Positions 33,009-44,858 of a DNA stretch of 64,000 nucleotides are shown here, in pieces (position 1 is the stretch's first letter; each line of letters starts with the position of its first letter). A program made the translations under genes and the position numbers. This DNA is from Hibiscus mutabilis (taxonomy: Eukaryota; Streptophyta; Magnoliopsida; Malvales; Malvaceae). Location of the stretch: NCBI GenBank assembly GCA_019671005.1, contig CM033726.1:3038001-3102000 (forward strand), written 5' to 3'. The notes under the pieces are model-generated. The model was not told the DNA's origin. It did not search any database and saw nothing but the letters and a program-made list of their open reading frames with translations.

Positions 33009-34524
33009 TGTTGTGTGTAATAAGCGCTCCGCAATTGTGCAAGTATACACGTCGCAAGTTATAGTATAAAAGATATCGTCTCCACAGGGATTGGTGCCAC
33101 TTCAAGAATCTAATCTCTTACACTGTAAAAACTAAAAGAACACAAGTAGAAGATTGTAGGAGTTTTAATTAACAACTAAACTAGAAAGCAAATAAGTAAA
33201 AGAATATGTAATCAAATGAGAGAGAATAGGCCAGGTTATCGTGAGTTGAGGTGTGATAGCCAATTGGATCGTCTAGGTAAAAGAGTGCAAGGGAAACTCA
33301 GTTGTCGTAGCAACATGCACAGCGGGGTTGCCTTGGCAACTAATCGATGGTTGCCTAGGCGACTAGCTGGGCAACTACTTGGGCGGCTGGGCAGCAACTT
33401 CAAGGTTTGGCGGAGCATTCTTCAATGGTTTCTTCATTATCCCTAAGTCGAAACTCTAGCTACTTGTGCATGCCTTGATAATACATCCATGCGTGAATCA
33501 AGGGTGAACAACAACCAATCTTGCGCTCCTCTTAGCCGTTGAAATCCTTAACTTATTCCTAAGCCGAATTAATCTTCACCATCAATAGATTGAATAAAGA
33601 CCATACTCATTCGTTTCTTGAATCTAACTCTCCCGATATTAGATAAATGGATGAAGTTATGAGATCCTCTCCCAATTCACTCGCAAACAAGAATAAGAAC
33701 CAAGAATGAGTAAACCTTGAATTGAAAGTGCAAACTCTTATTACCTAAACAAAATCCAATTGTTTCTCACAACCACAAAACACAATAACCTTAGCCAAGT
33801 AGATTTAGTTCATGGCTAGGTACCAAAGAAAAACAAGACAAAGAATTCCTAGCATAAACCTAATGGAACAAGAAAGAAAAAGATGAAGAATGGTTGAAGC
33901 CTTGTCGAAATCTCTCCAAAGCCTTGTCAAAATCTCCCTTGCTCTTTGTCAAAAATTCTCTCATCTCTTCCCTCCCCCTTGGAGTTGACGGCATGGTCTT
34001 TAATTTATAGGGCTAAGTCAAAGTATTTTCTGAGGAGGAAGTTAAGTTGGAATTAAATTATCTTTAAAGAATATAATTCTTTATTATATTTAAATTCCTT
34101 CTAGAACTTCTCCTATCTTCTTGGGATTTAATTTCTCTTTAACCTCTTCATGGAAATTAAACTCATTTGGGATTTAACTTTGCTCCATGTCATCTTGGGC
34201 TTATCTAGTCATCAATTTCGACTACCATATCATCTTATTCCGTGTCGAAAATTGCCCTGGCAACTAGCTCGGCATCTCTTTCATGCATTGCCCTGGCAAC
34301 TGGTTTCAGCCTTGCTTTGGCAAGTGATTCTGCACACACACACAAAACACACCAAAGCAGTATCTTTTTTCCAAAAAAATGAGCAAAATATGAAATCAAG
34401 CTTGTCCACCAAGGAAACGATGCAAACATGCATGAATGAATAATAATGCAACTAATATGAGCCTAAGTCTAGCAATAATATGAATAAAGAGGGTAATAAA
34501 AATAGTACTTTTGAACACTTAACT
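33009..34524 (-). mobile_element. Athila-like solo LTR inside gag of the minus gypsy element
   Basis: 1516 bp, the reverse complement of the 393-1904 family, with exact TSD CATAC at 33004-33008 and 34525-34529. It keeps the TTGCC-GGCAA palindromes (33325-33400, 34245-34330). The LTR 5' end (right side) reads AGTTAAGTG instead of TGATAAGTG. No internal region is present, so it is a solo LTR left by LTR-LTR recombination. Confidence 0.9.
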
Positions 34525-35402
34525 CATACCCCTTCTTAACTGAAGAGGTTGATGTTGCATGATACTGTTGTGGCATTCCTTTACTGCGTTTAAATGATGA
34601 TGTAGCAAATGAACCTCTAGACCTTTTTCGGTCTGAATTTGCTTCTTAATTTTTTCCTCGAGGCCGACTTTCTCCATGGCCTTGGTTCGGTTCACTACCT
34701 CTTGAAAGGAAGTGAAGTCACGGGAGACCAAAATTTTTTTATATTGAGAATCCAACCCAGCTATAAATCTGTCTATTTTGGATTTCTCGTTTGGAAAAAG
34801 CTCTGTTGCAAATTGGCTTAGTCTATTGAACTCGCATTCATATTCATAAACCGATCTGCCATATTGTTTCAACTATAGAAATTGCTGTCTCATTTCCTCG
34901 ACAAACAAATCTCCAATATATTTTCCTTGAAGTCTTGTAGAAATAATTCTCAAGTAATCCGTTCTGGATGTACTTGTGTGGTTATCACGTTCCACCATAC
35001 GATGGCTTGTTCCATCAAAAGGAATAATACTCCTTCTAATTTTCCTTGATTATCACAAGGAATCCTACTTAACATGATCTTAATATTATTTAACCAATAA
35101 TCGGCAACCATAGGATCTGCATCAGTATCACCTCTAAATTTTGGTGCCCCAATTTTCCTTAATTCCTTTGGGACTGATACTGGAGCTTGCCGATTTAGGA
35201 TTGCCTCCAAAGACTGCAAAAATAAGCCTTGATCTTGTATCGGTGTATTTCTTTACTCCCGAGCTTGATGCTCTACATTATGTTGAGCTGGCTGCTCTAT
35301 ATTTTGCTGAACCTGAGGTGGGTTCTGATTCACCTCATTACTCTCACTCTGAGCAGGCATGTCCTGCTCGATTCCCTGACAGAATTCCCGATAATTTGAC
35401 AT
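34525..35402 (-). pseudogene. gag of minus gypsy element, 5' part
   Basis: Starts MSNYREFCQGIEQD at 35402, then a Gln/Glu-rich region with one stop (about 35255), then LQSLEAILNRQ, IGAPKFRGDTDADPMVADYW (about 35150) and, after a second stop, FYELKQYGRSVYEYECEFNRLSQFA-like gag core (34870-34800) to TKAMEKVGLEEK. The frame enters the solo LTR at 34524 and resumes at 33003 with the knuckle region. Zinc-knuckle gag of the Tekay-like type. Two stops make it non-functional apart from the insertion. Confidence 0.85.
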
Positions 35403-35570
35403 CTATTCATGTCACGATCATCTATTATAAGTAAGAAGTACATATTTTAAATAACAGGCATCATCATAACTCTATACAAATATCAGTAATTCTTGACATC
35501 CTAGTGGCATGTATTTCACTCTAACTCTCTATAGAGACTCATTTCCTATCCAGAACAGGCTAAACCTGTA

Positions 35571-35582
35571 GCTCTGATACCA
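35571..35582 (-). other. Primer-binding site of minus gypsy element
   Basis: TGGTATCAGAGC on the minus strand, an exact initiator-Met type site five bases from the LTR. Confidence 0.88.
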
Positions 35583-35587
35583 ATAAA

Positions 35588-37223
35588 TGTAACACCCTTA
35601 CCAATATTTATTACCTAATACTAGTATAGAGTGTCACATGATGTTTAAACCATATTTTATGCTATTCATACAAGTCAAAAATGACGATTTTAAATTTTTC
35701 CTTTTAATCGCGTAAATTTTTTTTCTAATTTTTAATCCATCAGATAGAACCCAATTTCAGGCAGCAACTTGGCAATTTATAACTATACTTTACGATTAAC
35801 AAAACTGCCTAAAATAAAAATCATTTTGATTACTCTAAAATTTCATTTTTATAATATAACCCGATTTTCATTACTAGTAATTTCTTTAAACTAGCTTCAA
35901 GTCTAACAAAATCCGACATCATTACTAACCACTTATCTAGATGTTAATATTACAATCCACATCTAGACTAGTTTAAAAGAGCTATTATTCATTTATACAT
36001 GCCAACTAGAAAATATCAAAATACATCAAGGATGTAGTTACCGATACTGTATATATATATATCCTTCTTTGATAGTGATGCCTTACTCCGACCTGGATTT
36101 CCTACCTACGCATGAAAAACCATCACACGCTAAGTATATACTTAGTGAGGCACAATATATATATATATTCAATATAAATCAATATGCTTAAATTATAAAA
36201 ATAATAAGATGATCATGCAGTTTGATCACTAATCATTTATCTCCCTTGTGTTAATCATCTATTAACATAATATAATCCGGATTTACAATCATGTTAACTT
36301 CCTTGCCATTTTTTGAGAGTTTATCTACTCTCTAACCAATATACCATTTACTATACAGTAAACTATAGCCCAAATTAACTTGAGGACTTGAGTACACGAG
36401 TCAAAAACTATACCGAAGTACTAAAGAACTGCACTTAAGTGCTAAATAACCGCACCTATGTGCTAAATAACCACACCTAAGTGCTAATATACTGCACTGA
36501 AGTGCTAAACTGCTGGACTCTATGGCATGCCAACTATACTTCATACCTCAATAACTTACTTGGGCATACTTTTCAATTTTTGTAATTAATTCATCCATGG
36601 CAATGTATATCAACATAATTTAACATTGGGCGGTTCATACCCGAAATAACATTCATAGTATAACATCATATATAACTAGTGATCCATGCATTAATATTTA
36701 ATTTTTGACATATTTAAAATATGTCAGTCATATGGTCAATGACATAAATATTATGCCAATATATAAACCATGTAGACTTATCGCAAGTCTTCTCAATGAT
36801 GTATAAAACATCCATGTATCATGTTATGTACGCATTGCACTCACACTTAATCCTTCTTATCAGTCAAAAATACTGACATGCAACCTTCCCAGTAGGTCAC
36901 ACATCCTTGTGCTACTCTGATCTGAGCACGCTTAACAATTTTTATTTTGATCCAAAATCCGAAAATTTTCTTGAACTTTAACACTTTATAGCTCTTAATA
37001 CAAACTCCGTATCAAAAATTTGGGTAACACGAAAATATCACTCTTGGGGGTAAACTATTCATTTATGGGACTAAAATACATAACTTTTGGAAATTACAAT
37101 TTAGTCCCTAAACTTTTCAAAATTTACACTTTAGAACCAAACTTTTTATATTTTACACATTGGCCACCAAACTTTTCAAATTTTTACATTTTGGTCACCA
37201 ACCAAAATTTTTGAGATATTACA
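35588..37223 (-). mobile_element. 5' LTR of minus gypsy element
   Basis: Related by reverse complement to the solo LTR 39232-42053, which is longer (2.8 kb against 1.6 kb), so this copy has internal deletions. It contains a short tandem array at 36415-36515. Confidence 0.85.
36415..36515. repeat. 21-bp tandem array in LTR
   Basis: About five units with the core GTGCTAAATAAC and a small palindrome such as GCACTTAAGTGC or GCACCTATGTGC. Confidence 0.7.
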
Positions 37224-38935
37224 TATGCTTTGATAGATCTAGGCTCTATGCATTCCTTTAGTACACCATTGATTGTGAAGTATGCCTTAGAACCCGAACT
37301 AGTTGCTTCATAAATAATTGTCTCTAATCCTTTAGGAGATAGTGTGGGTATATGTTTAATCTGTAAAGCATGCCCTTTGAGGATCCAAGGGATCCCGTTT
37401 TCTGCCCATTTGATGGCTCTACCTTTCCACGAGTTTGATCTCATCCTAAGCCTTGATTGGCTCATGATACATCAGGCCTGGGTAGATTGTTTGAATAAGA
37501 AGTTATATCTTCTAGACTCGGTAAGGAGAGCATAACTCTAATGAAGATCGAGCCTGAACACGATAAAGTTATCATGTGTGTAATTAAAGTAAAAGAAGAC
37601 CCTAAGATCGAGAAGGTGCATGTGGTGAAAGAATTCTCGGATGTATTTCCCTATGAACTTTCGAGACTTCCTCTTACTCGGGAAGTAGAGTTCGAGATTG
37701 AAGTACAACCTGGTACTACACCAGTCTCCATTGTTCTGTATAGAATGGCCCATTTTGAGCTGAAAGAGTTGAAATCTCAAATCCAAGATCTATTGGATAA
37801 ATGATTCATCCAACCGAGTTCCTCGCCCTGGGGAGCACCAGTGTTGTTTGTTAAGAAGAATGATGGGTCGATATGCCCTTGCATTGTCTATCGGCAGTTG
37901 AATAAAGTAACTATAAAGAATAAGCATTCGTTGCCAAGGACCGGTGACCTCTTCGATAGATAGACCTACAATCTTGGTACTATCAAATGTTGCTGAAAGA
38001 ATCTGATGTCCCAAAGACTGTCTTTCGGACTAGATATAGCCACTATGAATTTCCAGTAATGCCTTTTGGGCTTACGAATGCACCGGCAGTTTTTATGAAC
38101 TAATAAATCGAGTATTCCGGCCTTATCTAGATAAGTTCGTGGTTGTGTTTATAGATGAGATTTTGATCTATTCCAAGGACACTACTACACATGAATAGCA
38201 CCTTAGAATTGTACTTCAAACTCTCCGAGAGAAACAGTTGTATGTCAATTTCAGTAAAGGTGAATTCTGGTTACCTGAAGTCTCTTTTCTGGGCCATGTG
38301 ATTTCTTCTGCGGGTATTCAAGTTGATCCAAAGAAGATCCAAGCAATCCTCGACTAGATTCCTCCCAAGAATATAGGAGAAGTTTGTAGCTTTCTGGGCC
38401 TTGCTGGCTACTACCGTAGATTTGTTAAAGGGTTCTCCATGATTGCTGCAACCGTGACGAAACTCCTTCGTAAAGAAGTTCTCTTTATGTGGACCGAGAA
38501 GCAACATAAGAGTTTTGACCAACTTAAGCAAGTTTTAACACATGCTCCTGTCCTAGTATAACATGAGTCTGATAAAGACTTCACTGTGTACAGTTCTAAT
38601 GCAAGAAGAGAAAGTCATAGCCTATGCTTCACGGCAGCTCAAACCGCATGAACTAAACTATACTACTCACGACTTAAAGTGGTTGTTGTTGTGTTCACTT
38701 TGAAGATTTGGAGATATTATTTGTATGGTGAAAAATACTATTTATTCACGGATCATAAGAGTTTGAAGTATCTCTTGACTCAAAAAGAGTTGAACCTCCG
38801 CCAACGTCGGTGGATGGAACTTCTAAAGGATTACGACTTGTTTATTGATTACCATATTGGTAAAGCCAATGTCGTAGCTGATGCTCTCATTCGAAAGCCC
38901 TCTCCTTCTCCAAGATCTCTGAATGCTCATTTCTG
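37224..38935 (+). pseudogene. Chromovirus protease, reverse transcriptase and RNase H, broken
   Basis: The protease resumes after the insertion with YALIDLGSMHSF (37225) and LSLDWLMIHQAWVDC. Reverse transcriptase begins EFSDVFPYELSRLPLTREVE (about 37630), then PWGAPVLFVKKNDGS (37828), QLNKVTIKNKHSLPR, RTRYSHYEFPVMPFGLTNAP (38025-38085) and VVVFIDEILIYS (38142-38175), where the catalytic FIDD pair reads FIDE (GAG). Then FLGLAGYYRRFVKGFS (38393) and the RNase H start. RNase H and connection: FTDHKSLKYL (38740), HIGKANVVADAL (38855). Several stops and frameshifts lie between these blocks. The enzyme copies element RNA to DNA in cytoplasmic particles; this copy is dead. Confidence 0.92.
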
Positions 38936-39231
38936 ACTTAAAAAGCATGGCAAGTTAGTGGCTGAATTGCGAGTTCAGTTAACCATTGTGTCCCGAATCA
39001 AAACACTTCAAGATTCTGACCAGAAGTTACAACCCATTATTGGTAGGATCAAGGACGAGCAGGATCCAGATTTTTCAATGAACTCAGAAAGCTTGTTATG
39101 CTTTCGAAACTGAATTTGTGTTCCCGATGATGATGATCTTCGAAACCAGATCCTTAGTGAGGCTCATTGCAGTCCTTTCTCTGTTCACCCTAGAGCCATC
39201 AAGATGTATATGGATCTAAAAGAGTTGTACT
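38936..39231 (+). pseudogene. Integrase N-terminal (HHCC) region, first part
   Basis: Reads SEAHCSPFSVHPRAIKMYMD and LKELY before the solo LTR. The two histidines of the zinc-binding HHCC motif are here, and the two cysteines (CLTC) resume after 42058. Confidence 0.85.
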
Positions 39232-42053
39232 TGTAATATCCCAATTTTTGTCTAATGACCAAAATGTAAATTTTAAAAATTTTGTGGCTAAAGTATAAAC
39301 TTTAAAATAGTTTAGGGACCAAAGTGTAATTTTCAAAAGTTATGTATTTTAACCCCATAAATGAATAGTTTACCCCCAAGAATGGCGTTTTCATGTTATA
39401 TGGATTTTTCGTACGGAGTTTGTATTAATGGCTATAAAGCGATAAACTTCGAAAAAATATTCGGATAATTGGATTGAATCGAATATCCAGGATATTTTGA
39501 AGGATGATAAGGCAAGGTTAATTATGTAATTTTACATGTGTAAGATATTTTCTTTGTGTTGAAAGAATATGAACCCTTGGATTTAAGTTGATTTTCTATG
39601 TTAAATATGAGTCGTTAGATGAAAAATGGCAAGATCGTAATTTTGGAAAATTATAAGGGCAAAGTTGGTAACTACTAACTTATTGGTTTATTTCTGACCA
39701 TTGGATGAATACTTTGACAAATGTCAAGCTTAGGAGCCTTGGATCAAGAGGGTAAAATGGTCATTTTACTATTTAAGAGATATTTTAAGTTAAATAAGTG
39801 AAAATTATGACATTTGGCATAAAATAAAAGCAAAATAAAGAAAGAAAATCTGGACTTTGTACCACTTTGCTTCTTGGGATATTTGGGGAGAAGAAAAGAA
39901 AATTTCAATCTTGATTTCAAGCATTTAGAGTTGGATTTAAGATAAGTTCATTAGATGCAAAATTGTTCTCCTTTAAATTCTCTTTCATTTGATATAATTT
40001 TCACATGGTTTTCTTGCTTCTAAGTTGAACATGGTGATTAGGGTTGATGAAAAACATGTTGGAATTCTATGTTTTAAGGTTCAATCATGTTGGAAATGTT
40101 GTTGTGATGTTGTTTCAATGCTTAAAGTGATGAAAATCCTATGGTATATGGTATAGGGACCATTTGTTTATATAGAGAAATTGAGGGGAAAATATTGTAA
40201 AAATTATTTTAGAGAAGGAAATAGTTTGAATGGTGTCATTTATGTTTGATTATGTAATTGAAGGTTAATTTGAGGTGTTGGAATAGTTAAAGGATGCTAA
40301 AGATGTGAATTATGAATATGCCCAGAATTTTAGTCATTGACTGTGAGTTTGGAAATTCACTATAAATTCTGCAAAAATAATTAGGAAATGATCCTTATAT
40401 CATTGTATTCGTGGTTCAGTCTAGTTTCGTTTGGAACAAACGGTGACTGATTTCGATTTGTATATCAAAATATATGAATTTTTAAGTAATAAAAGGTTAG
40501 ACAACAGAGTAGCAGTCTGCTTCAAAATTCAGCACTGGAATTTGACTTTGAAAATTCGTCATAAATCGTATGAGTTGAATTTGAGCTATTAGTTTATATG
40601 GTTGAACATCTTATCAAATCTAGTTTCTTTCAAAACAAACGGAATCGAATTTCGAGTTGTAGATTATTCTATATAAATATTTCTTTGAAGGTAGCGCATA
40701 ATGACATATTGTAAAATGAGTACCTTATTAGTGTTATTAATTTGTGCATGTAAGGGATGAATGTGAAGCATTCAAGTAAACTCGAAAAATAAAAAATTCA
40801 GTAGATAAAGCAATGACCAAGCTTGAAGTTCTCTGAAATTATTCAATTTAGTTTAGGATAAGAAGTGTCAAGGTGAGTGCAATTGCATACATATCATGAC
40901 ATATTGATGTTTTATACACCATTGGGATGGCTTGCGATGAGCCTACCCAAATTTTATTGTCATTATATTTATTTCATGGAGCATATGATTGACATATTCT
41001 AAATATGTCAAAAGTTGAATATAAATACATGGATCACTAGTTATATATGATGTTATATTATGAATGTTATTTTGGGTATGAACTGCCCAATGTTAAATTA
41101 TGTTGATATACATTGCCATGGATGAAATAAATATGGAATATATGCCCAAGTATGTCATTGAGGGACAAGGTATAGTTGGCATACCATAGAGTCCAACAGC
41201 ACGCTACATACTCGGTTTAGCACTATAGTGTATATAAAGGACACCTAGTGCATATGGTGGGCACGACCTTATGTGTATTAGCATTTCGGTGCATATTTGA
41301 CTCATTTACCAGGGTCCTCATAGGCTTACATTTGGGCTATGGTTTATTGGTTAATAAATGATAAACAGGTAAATAAGCTTATGAGCTTTTGGAATAAATA
41401 GCAAGTATATTGCTAAGAAATTTATATGTGATTTATATCATATTAATATATGAATAACATGATGGATTTACATGTCTAGTGATCATGATGCATTTATGCA
41501 TATAAGGCATATTATGACAAATGGACAAGCATGAAAGTCTTATGACATTGGCATATAGTAAATCATTACTAATGCAATGTGAAAGTTGATGCATTGGCAT
41601 ATAACATGTTATATAAGCGTAGCCATGAAGTCGAATAATTTTAAATTATTATTATTAACGTTGTTTATTGCCTCGCTAAGTTCGTACTTAGAGTGTGTTT
41701 GATTGTGCTCACGTAGGTGGTTCGAATAATTGGACGAAGCAAAGAGTTGCATCAAGTTTAGAAATTTTCATCAAGCTGCCGCAGTAATGACATCCTACTT
41801 GAGCTTTTTAATTTATTTTAGTGGCATGTATAAATGGGATTAATTTGTCTATTTTAGTTCAACATATGATATTTTTCGAATAGTCAAATCTATTTTTTAA
41901 AAAAAAGTAAAGGAGCTCCGATTTTATGTATTAGTCGATATAAATATTTTCAAAGGTTTTAAAATTATGGGATTTTTTAATAAAAATCATGTTATTATTT
42001 TGTGACATCTCTGACTCATATTGGGTAATCAAATACGAGAATGAGGTGTTATA
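39232..42053 (+). mobile_element. Gypsy solo LTR in chromovirus integrase
   Basis: 2822 bp, from TGTAATATCCC to GGTGTTATA, with exact TSD GTACT (39227-39231 and 42054-42058). It is the same family as the LTR at 35588-37223, opposite orientation. There is no PBS, PPT or coding domain, so it is a solo LTR. Within it, AT-rich sequence and short runs such as GACATATTCTAAATATGTC (about 40992-41010) form local palindromes. Confidence 0.9.
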
Positions 42054-43335
42054 GTACTGGTGTCTGACATGAAACGTGAAGTCATGGACTTTGTGGCTAA
42101 GTGTTTAACCTGTCAATGAGTGAAAACTGAACACAAGGTACCTACTGGCCTTCTGCAACCCATTGAGCTACCACAATGAAAATGGGAACATATTACGATG
42201 GACTTTGTGAATGGTCTCCCAATGAAACCAAAGAAATTGATGCCATTTGGGTCATTGTGGATCGATTCACCAAATCTGCTCACTTCCTTCCAATGATAAT
42301 GGATTTCAGCTTGCCTAGACTTGTTGAGTTATACATTCGAGAAGTGATACGCCTACATGGAGTTACCATATCCATCATTTCTGATCATAATCCAAGTTTT
42401 GCATCTCAGTTTTGGAAAACTCTACATGAGGCTTTAGGAACTCGAGTGCACCTAAGCACTACTTTTCATCCTCAAACCGATGGATAATCCGATAGGGTTA
42501 TTCAGATAATTTGTGTTCTTCCCCATCAATATATGTACAAGTATCTTGCACCTATTCCGATTCTTTTTTGTAGATCCTGAAAGATATGTTGCGGGCATGT
42601 GCCATCAATTTTGGGAGTACGTAGGAAAAGCCCCTACCATTGGTGGAATTCACCTACAATAATAGTTACCAAGCTTCGATTAAAATGGCCCCATACGAAG
42701 CTCTCTATGGAATAAGATGTAAAACCCCTTTATGTTGGTCCGAGCTCAGGAAAGGTAAGATGTTAGGCCCTGACTTACTTCAGGAAACCGAAGAAAGAGT
42801 AACTATTATCCATGACCGACTCAAAGCTGTATTTGACCGGCAGAAAGCTTATGCAGATTTGAAAATGATGGACATTCAGTATGATGTTGGTGAAAAGGTT
42901 TTCCTTAAGGTATCACATTGGAAGAAGATCTTCTATTTAAGCAAAAAGGGGAAACTCATTCCTCATTTCATTACCCCTTTCGAGGTGGTCGAGAGAGTTA
43001 GACCGGTTACCTAACAACTAGCTCTCCCTGAAGAGTTAAATCGTATAGACAATGTCTTCCATGTGTCCATGCTACGAAAGTATCGGTTCGATCCTTCCCA
43101 TATGATCAAGCTCGAAGCTTTAGAGATCCAGCCTAATTTGACATACGATGAAGAACCCGTGCAGATCCTCGCAAGGGAAGTTAAGAGACGTCATAATAAA
43201 TCTGTGCCTCTAGTTAAAGTACTCTGGAGAAGCCACTCAGTGGAAGAGGCTACATGGGAACTAAAAGAGATAATGCAGAGGCAATATCCACATCTCTTTG
43301 GTTCAATTGAAAATTCAATGAAAATTTTTTCTTAA
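42054..43335 (+). pseudogene. Chromovirus integrase core, C-terminal domain and chromodomain, broken
   Basis: CLTCQ (42105) completes the HHCC motif. The core reads EHITMDFVNGLP in one frame (first catalytic Asp), then after a frame change IDAIWVIVDRFTKSAHFLP and ISDHNPSFASQFWKTL (second Asp) and TRVHLSTTFHPQTDG (about 42480), just before the catalytic Glu, where a stop and degraded stretch follow. From 42640, VEFTYNNSYQASIKMAPYEA and LYGIRCKTPLCW are well kept. The C-terminal domain carries ITPFEVVERV, and the final part (43139-43300), LTYDEEPVQILAREVKRR to WRSHSVEEATWELKEIM, is a chromodomain. The chromodomain, which steers insertion to chromatin, defines the chromovirus branch. Confidence 0.9.
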
Positions 43336-43345
43336 AGGGTAGAGT

Positions 43346-44853
43346 TGTCACACCCCAAAAATTGGTCTAGTCGAAATTAGGTTCCGGTGATCGAAAATTT
43401 TGTATCGAATTTGCCCAATTGATGTAATAGCTTAACCCTTGCACTCAATTTTGATATAATGGATTCCAATTGGGCCTAATTGATAATGTTAGACCTTTTT
43501 GAGAGAATTGAAAGTGTTTTGTGGCTAAATAATGACAATTAAAAGTTTAGGGTCAAAAGTGTGAACTTTAGAAAGTAGAGGGACCACTCGTAATTGTCCT
43601 AGTTTTTAAATGAGTCATCTCATTGCTTGACACAATCACGTGAATTCCTTGTGAAAGTTGGAAAGATGATGGCATGGAATTGATAGCAATTATGGCTATC
43701 TTAAATTGTTGAGAAATGGAAATTATAGTTTAAGCTTACCTATTCATGGAGGAAACCTTATAATTGGTGATTAGTGAGGTGATATGATAATGAATTTAAA
43801 ATAGCTTTCCTTTAGCTAAGGGAAAACTTTGGATAGATATAAAATAAATGAAAGCATTGGGAAACATTTGTATTAGTAATCACTGAGACCATCTTTACTA
43901 TCTTCTTTCATCTTTTCTCCATAAATAAACAAGCACCTCCATTGTCATCTTCAACCTTAAGCTCAAGCAAGCACCTATCTCAAATCGTTGGAATTTTTTT
44001 GATTTTTAAATACCAATAGAAAGCTCTTCGATCGGTAAGTTTAATTCCTCAATCAATTTAAAAATTCTATGGATTCTTGAAGTTTAATTTCAAGATTAAA
44101 GTCTTGAACGTCAAAGTTACACCCATGTGTTAGAAGCTTTATTTAATGAAGTTAATGTTACCTACAAGCTTTACCAAGCTTAAATGTTGTTTCCGAATCA
44201 TGGTTTTGTTTCTAAAAAATTTCCCTAATTTTGGTCTAGTGCAAGTTGTGGAAGAAAAGCCACCATCACCATCCTCCAAAACAAGCTCCTATAAAGGCAA
44301 AGGAATCGTTATTCGGGAGCCTTGAATTCCCAAAAACTACGTAAGTGTAGTTAAGTCTTGGGAATGGCTAGGTGCCATCCCGATTGCGTTTGAATACGTT
44401 GTTATGTTGCATCTATGGTAGGAAACTCAAGTAGAGCATACATGTGTGGATTCACTTGGTAAGTATGGTAAGGTTACCATATTGATTTTGATACATATTG
44501 ATGATTTATGTGCTATATGAAGAATGTCATTTATGGATTTCTAACATGATGATACATATATGTAAAACATGTTTTAATGTTAATTTGATATGATGCAAAA
44601 TAATCTCGTATGATATATGGAGCCAAGGCTCACAATGTAAATTGATATGATGCTATATGGCCTGAGGGCACAAGGATGATAAGTAATGAAAATACACTCC
44701 TTGGACACTTATGGACTTTGGATACAATTGGCATGCCATAGGGATTATGAGCTCTCCTTGTAAGGGATGGACTACGGTCCGGGCTATGGTCTTCATGTGG
44801 TGTAAAGGTTGGATTATGTAAGGGATTTGAATTACGGTTCAAGGCTAAGGCCT
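43346..44853 (+). mobile_element. Chromovirus 3' LTR, first part
   Basis: Matches 27575-29060. Preceded by the purine-rich CTTAAAGGGTAGAGT (43331-43345). Near 44828-44853 it has AATTACGGTTCAAGGCTAAG-like sequence that the 5' LTR lacks (deletion there). Confidence 0.9.
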
Positions 44854-44858
44854 ATATG

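Larger units (their letters stand above)
32043..37223 (-). mobile_element. Gypsy element, minus strand, inserted in chromovirus protease; 3' half deleted
   Basis: Outer ends TGTAACACC and ATATTACA, with near-identical TSD TATGA (32038-32042) and TATGC (37224-37228). Its 5' LTR is 35588-37223, the primer-binding site 35571-35582, and gag and protease follow leftward to 32279. Reverse transcriptase begins near 32270, but everything from there to within about 75 bp of the 3' LTR end is deleted (junction near 32117). A solo LTR of the same family, opposite orientation, sits at 39232-42053. Confidence 0.88.
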
